37,519 nucleotides of DNA, from NCBI GenBank assembly GCA_910579725.1, contig CAJTUD010000016.1, forward strand, positions 5,384 to 42,902. Reading direction: 5' to 3'. The translations under genes and the position numbers were made by a program. Below are positions 31,896 through 37,519 of the stretch, piece by piece. The notes beneath the pieces are model-generated. The model made no database searches and had not been told where the DNA came from. It saw nothing but the letters and a program-made list of their open reading frames with translations. This DNA is from an uncultured Oscillospiraceae bacterium. Lineage in GTDB: Bacteria > Bacillota > Clostridia > Oscillospirales > Oscillospiraceae. Positions within the stretch are counted from its first letter, which is position 1. The number at the start of each line of letters is the position of its first letter.

Positions 31896-32474
31896 CTATT
31901 CTTCCGATTCCTCCGGCGGCCCGGCTTGCTCCTGATTGTTCAGCCGCATCTGGCCGCTTTCCTCCACTCCCGGCATCGGGGGCAGATCCTCCAGGGACTT
32001 CATATGAAAGGACCGGAGAAAATCCTGAGTGGTGCGGTACAAACGGGGCCGGCCCGGCGCCTGTAGGTGCCCGCACTCCTCCAGCATCTTCCGATCCAGC
32101 AGCAGGCTCACGGTATACGCGCTGTCCACTCCCCGTATTTGATCAATCTGCGCCCTTGTCACAGGCTGGTAGTAGGCCGCAATAGCCAGCACCTCCAGCG
32201 CCGGTTGGCTGAGCCTTGCGGTTTTTCGTATCTCAAAGGCGCGGCGGATGATCTCCGCATACTCCGGAGCGGAGCAGAGCTGATAGCTGTCTTCCATGCG
32301 GACCAGACGGATCCCCCGGCGCTCAAAGGCGTAGTAATCTCCCAGCCGCTGCAAGGCCTCCTCCGCTCTGGGGCGGTCCGTGTCCAGAGCCATACAGATA
32401 CGGCTGATATGTACCGGTTCACCGGAGGCGAACAGGATGCCTTCCACGGCAATTTGCATTTCCTTGTTATCCAA
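31896..32474 (-). CDS. scpB: Segregation and condensation protein B
   Basis: The 192-residue ScpB has two winged helices. The first is near QIAVEGILFASGEPVHISRI, followed by FERRGIRLVRMEDSYQL, and the second near LSQPALEVLAIAAYYQPVTRAQI and RGVDSAYTVSLLLD, then LEECGHLQAPGRPRLYRTT. It forms a complex with ScpA and SMC to organise and segregate the chromosome. The start is a TTG at 32474 with a weak GGGA ribosome site; the ATG five codons later has none. The 120-base gap to scpA holds no gene. It precedes DUF2953 by 30 bases. Confidence 0.95.
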   Translation of the reverse strand: MDNKEMQIAVEGILFASGEPVHISRICMALDTDRPRAEEALQRLGDYYAFERRGIRLVRMEDSYQLCSAPEYAEIIRRAFEIRKTARLSQPALEVLAIAAYYQPVTRAQIDQIRGVDSAYTVSLLLDRKMLEECGHLQAPGRPRLYRTTQDFLRSFHMKSLEDLPPMPGVEESGQMRLNNQEQAGPPEESEE

Positions 32475-32594
32475 TAATTTTCCCGTCCCGTTAATCTTTC
32501 ATTCGCGCTTAAATCCGCTGCTATTTCACGATTTCCCCCTCGCAGCGGCACTGTGCTCTGCATCAGAAAATCATTGCGTCATAACAGCGCCCCG

Positions 32595-33371
32595 TCATAG
32601 CTTCAGAGCGTCGATACTCACGCCGGTAGTGGTAATGGTACAGTCCCGTTCTCCACCAGACAGGGTGACGATCCTGGCCCGGCAAAGCTCCAGAATTGCC
32701 AGAAAGGTAGCCACTACCTCGCTGCGGCTGCGGCTGCCACGGAAGAGCAGCCGGAAGCTGGTAATCCCCCGCCGAAGACGCCGGAAAACCTCCAGCGCCT
32801 TTCCTGCCACAGGGTAAGGCTCCTGTCGCACAATCTCCTGAAAGCTGCTGGCGGTCAACGGCTGACGCCGCTCGTCCCGCCCGGCAATCTCTCCTATCAT
32901 CTTCGACAGGTCGGAGGGGACATGGCTGTAGGTATATATTTTCCCCCGCTCCAGCGGTTCCGGCGCCCGCACAAAAATTCTCCGGCCGAACTCTCCCATT
33001 GGCTCCAGAATAGCGGCAACATATTTGATCTTGGCGTAATTTTCTCCGCTGCGCCGTTCCTCCAGAGAACGAATGAGTTCCGCCATCTCGCTTTTTGCCT
33101 CCTCATCTTCAATGGATAGAAGCATTCGTGTCTTGATGAACATCAGCTGGGCGGCCATGGCGACAAACTCGCTGGCTACATCCAAATCCATCTGTTGGCG
33201 CTTTTCCAGATATTCCAGATACTGCTCCAGAATCAGGGCAATCGGAATATCCTGAATCTCTATTTTATTTTTGCTCAAAAGAAACAGAATCAGATCTAGC
33301 GGACCCTCAAAATCCTCCATACCCTCCCGGCTGCGCACCACCTGTTCCAGCTTATAGACCGGCTCGTCCAT
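32595..33371 (-). CDS. scpA: Segregation and condensation protein A
   Basis: The 258-residue ScpA has the kleisin blocks DFEGPLDLILFLLSKNKIEI, QYLEYLEKRQQMDLDVASEF and AAQLMFIKTRMLL near the N-terminus, which contact the SMC neck. It ends in a winged helix with SRSEVVATFLAILELCRARIV. Its first residues (about 16) are a little longer than the usual start near EDFEGPLD; a later ATG at residue 18 (EGMEDFEGPLD) is conceivable. With ScpB and SMC it forms the condensin-like complex of the cytoplasm. Both sit in the usual order scpA-scpB. The M50 gene upstream is 32 bases away, which fits one transcript. Confidence 0.95.
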   Translation of the reverse strand: MDEPVYKLEQVVRSREGMEDFEGPLDLILFLLSKNKIEIQDIPIALILEQYLEYLEKRQQMDLDVASEFVAMAAQLMFIKTRMLLSIEDEEAKSEMAELIRSLEERRSGENYAKIKYVAAILEPMGEFGRRIFVRAPEPLERGKIYTYSHVPSDLSKMIGEIAGRDERRQPLTASSFQEIVRQEPYPVAGKALEVFRRLRRGITSFRLLFRGSRSRSEVVATFLAILELCRARIVTLSGGERDCTITTTGVSIDALKL

Positions 33372-33403
33372 CGTTTGTCTCCCATCGTCAGAAAATCAGT
33401 ATG

Positions 33404-34048
33404 TCAGAAGAATACCCCGGCCATCCACAGATAAATATTGTATATGGCACCGGAGAGATGACTGCCGCCCAAATCCAGCCCTACAATCAACAGCAGAATC
33501 ACCATACCATAACGCTCATACCGCATCAGAGTATAGTATGCCCCCTCCGGCAGAACAGAAAACAACACCTTTGATCCGTCCAGCGGCGGAATGGGTACCA
33601 GGTTGAACAGCCCCAGTCCGATACTCAGCACAGCAGTGCTGGTCAGAAAAGAAAACAGCCAGAACGCGGCTCCGCCTGCCGGAGCGAAGCGGGCCAGCAG
33701 AGAAGCGGCAAAAAGAAGAAGCATTGCCAGTATAAAATTAGAAACCGGCCCCGCCAGAGCGGTGACGGCCATCCCCACTTTCGGCTTTTTGAAATAACGC
33801 ATGTCCACGGGCACCGGCTTGGCCCAGCCAAAGCCGCAGATCACCATGGACGCCAATCCCAGCCAGTCAATATGGTGCAGAGGATTGAAGCTGAGCCGGT
33901 GCATCCTCTTTGCAGTGGGATCCCCCAGAGCGTAAGCAGCGAGCCCATGGCACGTCTCATGAACGGTCAGGCACAATAATACGCCCAGCACCCGCTGAGC
34001 CATGTAAAAAAGCCCTTCCCAATTGAATTGCTGCAAAAATAATCTCAT
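33404..34048 (-). CDS. Site-2 protease family (M50) membrane metalloprotease
   Basis: The 214-residue protein belongs to the small YwhC-like M50 proteases. The metal motif is LTVHETCHGLAAYALGDPTA, H30-E-T-C-H34, matching HExxH. The second site is LFNLVPIPPLDGSKVLFS with its aspartate. It has about six membrane segments. Such proteases cleave substrates within the membrane; no target is known for this branch, which always seems to stand next to scpA. The ATG at 34048 is used; a TTG at 34060 in the same frame is possible, as no ribosome site is clear for either. The promoter at 34169-34197 starts the long operon with this gene. Confidence 0.92.
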   Translation of the reverse strand: MRLFLQQFNWEGLFYMAQRVLGVLLCLTVHETCHGLAAYALGDPTAKRMHRLSFNPLHHIDWLGLASMVICGFGWAKPVPVDMRYFKKPKVGMAVTALAGPVSNFILAMLLLFAASLLARFAPAGGAAFWLFSFLTSTAVLSIGLGLFNLVPIPPLDGSKVLFSVLPEGAYYTLMRYERYGMVILLLIVGLDLGGSHLSGAIYNIYLWMAGVFF

Positions 34049-34168
34049 TTTTCCAATCAAGCATCCGCTGTTTTCTGTGTTTTCCAGATTCAGCCAGGAA
34101 TTCTTTCAACACATGGACCCGTTTCCTGCGCACTCCCGGAATTTGTCCGATTTTTTAGATGTTTTTAT

Positions 34169-34197
34169 AGTATAGCAGATTTTTCTTGGAATTACAA
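34169..34197 (-). promoter_or_regulatory. Promoter of the twelve-gene scp-to-ispH operon
   Basis: On the - strand TTGTAA (34192-34197) and TATACT (34169-34174) are 17 bases apart, about 120 bases ahead of the M50 gene. No other strong promoter was noticed before 23398, although gaps of 94 bases (ahead of the carboxypeptidase) and 120 bases (ahead of scpB) could hide one. Confidence 0.7.
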
Positions 34198-34400
34198 GGG
34201 GGATTTCATCAGCCGCTCAGGGCTTATGCATGAACAGAGCGGAGGACATCGTCAAGGACAATGTTATCGTAAGAACAGCGGCGGCGTTTTCTGGCAAAGG
34301 ATATGTTCCCAGGCTAGATTCATCTCTTATGATTTTACCCCACTTCCATTGCCCTGCATTGTTTTTCATGCGTTTGCCCGGCAACTCCACCGCCTGCCTG
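34198..34400. other. Intergenic region between divergent operons, no gene supported
   Basis: Open frames on both strands (34217-34483 on - and 34230-34523 on +) have no ribosome site and no family I recognise. A promoter lies at each end. No hairpin with T run was found. Confidence 0.5.
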
Positions 34401-34429
34401 TTGCCAAAATTCCCCCGCCATGATACAAT
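34401..34429 (+). promoter_or_regulatory. Promoter of the radical SAM-mutY operon
   Basis: TTGCCA (34401-34406) and TACAAT (34424-34429) are 17 bases apart, about 54 bases ahead of the ATG at 34483. Confidence 0.7.
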
Positions 34430-34482
34430 AAGCAAAAACTGCCGGATGCCCACGCACCACAGCCGGAAAGGAGCGGACCGCA

Positions 34483-35319
34483 ATGCTCAAGCGCGTTTAT
34501 GTGGAGATCACCAATATCTGTAACCTCCGCTGCTCCTTCTGTCCCGGCACCAGACGGCCAGGACGGTTCATGCCGCCGGAGGATTTCCAGGTGCTGGCGG
34601 AGCGGCTGCGGGGGCGCGTTTCATACCTGTATTTTCATGTGATGGGCGAGCCTCTTCTGCATCCGCAGCTGGAGGAGCTGCTCAGCATCGCGGAGGAAAA
34701 AGGCTTCCGGGTGTGCCTTACCACCAACGGAACGCTGCTGGCGGACCGCACCCCCCTCCTCCTCTCCTCCCCCGCTCTTCACAAGATCAGCATTTCCCTC
34801 CACAGCGCCGAGGGGAACGGCATGGGGGATCTGTCCGGCTATCTCCTCTCCGCCTGGGAATTCGCCCGGCGGGCCTCCTGCGCTGGGGTGATCTGTTCTC
34901 TGAGACTGTGGAACCTGGGAGGCGGGGAGATGCGGAATGAAGAAATTCTCGCCTTTCTGGCCCGGCAGCTGGGCATTCATCCCTTGGAGCTGCCCCAGCC
35001 CCGGCGGGGCAGCTGGAGGCTGGGAGAACGGCTGTATCTGGAGCAGGCGGAAAAGTTCGAGTGGCCGGACTTGAGCGCTCCGGAGAGCGGAACCCGTTTC
35101 TGCCTTGGCCTCCGGGAACAGGCGGCGGTTCTGTGCGACGGAACGGTGGTCCCCTGCTGCCTGGACCACGAGGGTGATATTCCTCTGGGCAATTTGCTGG
35201 AGCAAAGCCTGGAGGAAATTCTCTCCGCCCCCAGGGCGGCGGCCCTCCTTCGGGGTTTTTCTGACGGAAAGCCCTCTGAGGAGCTGTGCCGGAGATGTGG
35301 GTTTGCCACCCGGTTCTGA
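34483..35319 (+). CDS. Radical SAM protein with SPASM-like C-terminus
   Basis: The 278-residue protein starts with the cluster motif VEITNICNLRCSFCPGT (C13-x3-C17-x2-C20). YLYFHVMGEPLLHPQLEELL, with the GEP motif, follows, and then LTTNGTLLADR and ISLHSAEGN. The C-terminal part has cysteines in FCLGLREQAAVLCDGTVVPC, CLDHEGDIPLGNLLE and ELCRRCGF, a SPASM-type auxiliary cluster site. Family members include enzymes that modify peptides or activate other enzymes; the substrate is unknown. The ATG at 34483 follows GGAAAGGAGCGGACCGCA. The gap to mutY is 18 bases, so it is co-transcribed. It is the only visible partner of its promoter. Confidence 0.93.
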   Translation: MLKRVYVEITNICNLRCSFCPGTRRPGRFMPPEDFQVLAERLRGRVSYLYFHVMGEPLLHPQLEELLSIAEEKGFRVCLTTNGTLLADRTPLLLSSPALHKISISLHSAEGNGMGDLSGYLLSAWEFARRASCAGVICSLRLWNLGGGEMRNEEILAFLARQLGIHPLELPQPRRGSWRLGERLYLEQAEKFEWPDLSAPESGTRFCLGLREQAAVLCDGTVVPCCLDHEGDIPLGNLLEQSLEEILSAPRAAALLRGFSDGKPSEELCRRCGFATRF

Positions 35320-35337
35320 ATAGAAAGAGGTACGGTG

Positions 35338-36402
35338 ATGCACGAAAATATAGCGGCGGTTCCCGGTCCCCTCCTGGACTGGTACGCCGTAAACAAGAGA
35401 ACCCTCCCCTGGCGGGGAATCGGAGATCCCTATCAGGTTCTGGTGTCGGAGATCATGCTCCAGCAAACCAGGGTTGCGGCCGTGATTCCTTACTATCTCC
35501 GCTGGATGGAGTCTCTTCCCTCGGTAGAGGCCTTGGCCGAAGTCCCCGAGGAGCGGCTAATGAAGCTGTGGCAGGGTCTGGGCTACTACAGCCGCGCCCG
35601 GAATCTCCACAGGGCCGCCCTTATGGTGATGGAGGAGTACGGCGGACAGTTTCCGCAGTCCCACAGGGAGCTCCTCCGCCTCCCGGGCGTGGGAGACTAT
35701 ACCGCGGGAGCTGTGGCCTCCATTGCTTTCGGGCAGGCGGTTCCCGCTGTGGACGGCAACGTTCTGAGGGTGGCGGCGCGGCTCACCGGCTCGGAGGAAG
35801 ACATTCTGGACCCCGCCGTCCGGCGGCGGTTCCGGGAGGAAATGGCGGCCGTGATTCCGGCGGACCGGCCGGGAGAGTTCAATCAGGCGCTGATGGATCT
35901 GGGCGCCATGGTCTGCTTGCCCAACGGCGCACCGGTCTGCGGGCACTGCCCCCTGGAAGCCTTGTGCGCGGCCAACCGGCTGGGCTTGCAGAATGTGCTC
36001 CCTGTCCGCCGGAAAAAGGCCCCGCGCCGGACGGAGGAGCTGACGGTTTATCTCCTGCTCCGGGACGGCCGGATGGCTGTCCGGCGGCGGGCGGAAACCG
36101 GACTTCTGGCCGGCCTGTGGGAGTTTCCCCATGTGGCCGGAACCCTGGACGACGGGCAGGCAGGAACTCCCCTGTCCTTCTGGAACCTTCGGGCCCGGGA
36201 GTGGCGGAAGAAGCTGACGGCCAAACATGTTTTCACCCACGTGGAGTGGCGCATGACCGGCTATCTGCTGGAGGCGGAAGGAGAAGGCTCCGGTCTGACC
36301 TGGGTCAGCCGGAAGGAGCTGGCGGAGCTGGCGGTGCCCTCCGCTTTCGCGAAATTTTTGGAGGAGGCTTGCCGGGTCCTGGAAAAGGAGGCGATGCAGT
36401 GA
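35338..36402 (+). CDS. mutY: A/G-specific adenine glycosylase
   Basis: The 354-residue MutY removes adenine paired with 8-oxoguanine. It has WRGIGDPYQVLVSEIMLQQT with the catalytic glutamate at about residue 37, and the helix-hairpin-helix LPGVGDYTAGAVASIAFG followed by VDGNVLRVAAR with the catalytic aspartate at about 138. The cluster cysteines are spaced C-x7-C-x2-C-x5-C (VCLPNGAPVCGHCPLEALC), one residue longer than the classic x6. The C-terminal Nudix-like domain reads 8-oxoG (RRAETGLLAGLWEFPHV and KHVFTHVEWRMTGYLL). The ATG at 35338 follows AAAGAGGTACGGTG; the GTG directly ahead is less likely. Its stop overlaps the next gene as GTGA. Confidence 0.97.
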   Translation: MHENIAAVPGPLLDWYAVNKRTLPWRGIGDPYQVLVSEIMLQQTRVAAVIPYYLRWMESLPSVEALAEVPEERLMKLWQGLGYYSRARNLHRAALMVMEEYGGQFPQSHRELLRLPGVGDYTAGAVASIAFGQAVPAVDGNVLRVAARLTGSEEDILDPAVRRRFREEMAAVIPADRPGEFNQALMDLGAMVCLPNGAPVCGHCPLEALCAANRLGLQNVLPVRRKKAPRRTEELTVYLLLRDGRMAVRRRAETGLLAGLWEFPHVAGTLDDGQAGTPLSFWNLRAREWRKKLTAKHVFTHVEWRMTGYLLEAEGEGSGLTWVSRKELAELAVPSAFAKFLEEACRVLEKEAMQ

Positions 36403-37268
36403 TCTGTACCCTCTGTCCCCGCCGGTGCGGGGCGCTGCGCACAGCGGAAAACGGAAACGGCTTTTGCCGGATGCCGGAGACGCCGGTGGTGGCCCAGGCC
36501 ATGCTCCATCTGTGGGAGGAACCCTGTATCAGCGGCAGCAACGGCAGCGGCGCCGTGTTTTTCTCCGGCTGCGTCCTGGGCTGCGTATTCTGCCAGAATG
36601 GAAAAATCAGTCGAGAGCGGTTCGGAAAACCCATCTCTACCGGCCGGCTGAGGGAAATTTTTCAGGAGCTGATCGCCCAAGGGGCTCACAACATCAATCT
36701 GGTCAGCCCCACTCCCTTTGTTCCCGCCATTCTGGAGGCCCTGGAGCCGCCTCTGCCGGTCCCGGTGGTGTGGAACTCCGGAGGCTATGAGAGGATAGAA
36801 ACCCTGAGAGCGCTGGAGAACAGAGTCCAAATCTGGCTGCCGGATTTCAAATACGGGGACAACGCCCTGGCGCAGCGCTGGAGCGGCGCGGAGGACTATT
36901 TCGAGACCGCCGCCGCCGCTATTCTGGAGATGTACCGGCAGAGCGGGGACTGCGTTCTGGAAAACGGCCTTCTTCAGCGCGGCGTCGTTATCCGCCATCT
37001 GCTGCTTCCCGGCGGGCTGAACAACGCCAAGGCGGTAATGGACTGGGTCGCGAAGGTCTTCCGCCCCGGACAGGTTCTCTTTTCCCTTATGTCCCAGTAC
37101 ACACCCCAGCCGGGTGCGGAGGGCCTGCTGTCGCGCCGTGTCACTGCCGGAGAATATCGGGCCGCGCTGACCTACATGGAAAATTTGGGCATTACCGGCG
37201 GGTATTGTCAGGATTCTTCCTCAGCCCGGGAGGAGTATACGCCGGAATTTGATCTCCGTGGAGTATAG
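36399..37268 (+). CDS. Radical SAM protein, PflA-like (COG1313 type)
   Basis: The 289-residue protein begins with a GTG at 36399 and the cysteine cluster ICTLCPRRCG (C3, C6, C10). It then has NGFCRMPETPVVAQAMLHLW and the radical SAM motif SGCVLGCVFCQNGKISRE (C58-x3-C62-x2-C65). Further blocks are NINLVSPTPFVPAILEAL, VWNSGGYERIETL, IWLPDFKYGDN and VVIRHLLLPGGLNNA. This matches the group annotated as pyruvate formate-lyase activating-like or COG1313; the true substrate is not known. The start is fixed by GGAAAAGGAGGCGATGCA and the 4-base overlap with mutY (GTGA). The open frame reaches back to 35286 but that part is antisense-like over mutY and is rejected. It ends 46 bases before the tRNA promoter. 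Confidence 0.93.
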   Translation: MICTLCPRRCGALRTAENGNGFCRMPETPVVAQAMLHLWEEPCISGSNGSGAVFFSGCVLGCVFCQNGKISRERFGKPISTGRLREIFQELIAQGAHNINLVSPTPFVPAILEALEPPLPVPVVWNSGGYERIETLRALENRVQIWLPDFKYGDNALAQRWSGAEDYFETAAAAILEMYRQSGDCVLENGLLQRGVVIRHLLLPGGLNNAKAVMDWVAKVFRPGQVLFSLMSQYTPQPGAEGLLSRRVTAGEYRAALTYMENLGITGGYCQDSSSAREEYTPEFDLRGV

Positions 37269-37314
37269 TCCTCCGGCCCTCTGGAAAAAACGTCAAAAAA
37301 ACTGAAAAACCCTC

Positions 37315-37343
37315 TTGACAAACGGTCAGGCATCTGCTAAAAT
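37315..37343 (+). promoter_or_regulatory. Promoter of tRNA-Gly
   Basis: TTGACA (37315-37320) and TAAAAT (37338-37343) are 17 bases apart, 12 bases ahead of the tRNA. Confidence 0.85.
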
Positions 37344-37355
37344 ACTCTATGTTGT

Positions 37356-37431
37356 GCGGGTGTAGCTCATCTGGTAGAGCGCCACCTTGCCAAGGTGGAG
37401 GTAGCGGGTTCGAGCCTCGTCACCCGCTCCA
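37356..37431 (+). tRNA. tRNA-Gly (anticodon GCC)
   Basis: The full cloverleaf is visible: acceptor GCGGGTG with CACCCGC, D-arm GCTC/GAGC, anticodon stem CCACC/GGTGG around TTGCCAA, and a T-arm with TTCGAGC. The discriminator T and CCA are encoded. The anticodon GCC reads GGC and GGU. Confidence 0.96.
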
Positions 37432-37436
37432 AAAGG

Positions 37437-37464
37437 AAAGAAGTATGCGCAAGCATACTTCTTT
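37437..37464 (+). terminator. Terminator of tRNA-Gly
   Basis: A perfect 12-bp stem AAAGAAGTATGC/GCATACTTCTTT closes a GCAA tetraloop and is followed by CTTTTTG. The last 50 bases of the window after it hold no gene I can support. Confidence 0.88.
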
Positions 37465-37519
37465 CTTTTTGCTGTTAGCGGGGCAGGCTCGACGAGGCGC
37501 CATCAGACATGCTCTTATG

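Noticed and set aside
35286..36398. N-terminal extension of the PflA-like radical SAM protein
   Set aside because: It overlaps mutY in another frame; the GTG at 36399 has a good ribosome site and family start.
37465..37519. Possible attachment site or second tRNA remnant after tRNA-Gly
   Set aside because: Only an 8-base GCCTCGTC similarity to the tRNA T-arm in inverted orientation was seen, too short to support it.

Overview
The window looks like a chromosomal contig from a Gram-positive, endospore-forming member of the Clostridia, most likely an Oscillospiraceae-type gut bacterium. The grounds are gerW/ytfJ-type sporulation genes, an IspH-ribosomal protein S1 fusion, a T-box leader, a tandem glycine riboswitch, moderately high GC with strong AGGAGG-type ribosome sites, and a low-GC foreign gene. 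No insertion sequence, prophage or CRISPR array is visible.

Layout. Bases 1-84 encode a scrap of a U32 peptidase on the + strand. It meets the truncated 3' end of a GH31 glycosidase gene on the - strand through an 18-bp stretch that makes sense in both genes, so this end is either a rearrangement or an assembly chimera. Then come yaaA and an alanine/glycine:cation symporter behind a tandem glycine riboswitch (-). On the + strand follow a nitroreductase-Nudix fusion and a PadR-regulated, internally duplicated HAAS/DUF1700 membrane protein. From 7.1 to 10.6 kb lies a TetR-controlled ABC-2 exporter with a frameshifted MFS gene, with palindromic operators at both promoters.

From 16.0 down to 10.7 kb an alanine-type T-box leader precedes a DUF3887-like lipoprotein, a membrane protein, alaS, an unknown protein, a cupin and a HIT protein. 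A low-GC LURP-one-like gene sits at 16.1-16.8 kb. An MFS drug-efflux gene with a possible leader-peptide attenuator follows, then a GNAT/YigZ pair, hflX with a membrane-anchored GDPD, and rpmE.

From 34.2 down to 23.4 kb twelve closely packed genes form one probable operon: M50 protease, scpA, scpB, DUF2953, gerW, D,D-carboxypeptidase, rluB-type synthase, RpiR regulator, HI0933-type flavoprotein, cmk, plsC and ispH-S1. They join chromosome segregation, cell wall and spore functions, lipid and isoprenoid synthesis, and translation. On the + strand at the right end are radical SAM/SPASM, mutY and a PflA-like radical SAM gene, then tRNA-Gly(GCC) with its own promoter and terminator.

Most of the window is ordinary core genome. 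The points that deserve a second look are the junction at 67-84, the duplicated HAAS protein with its operator, the nitroreductase-Nudix fusion, the MFS leader peptide, the alanine T-box sitting two genes ahead of alaS, the orphan frame at 15.16-15.30 kb, and the foreign LURP gene. All function names come from recognised motifs and family resemblance by eye; no database search was run.
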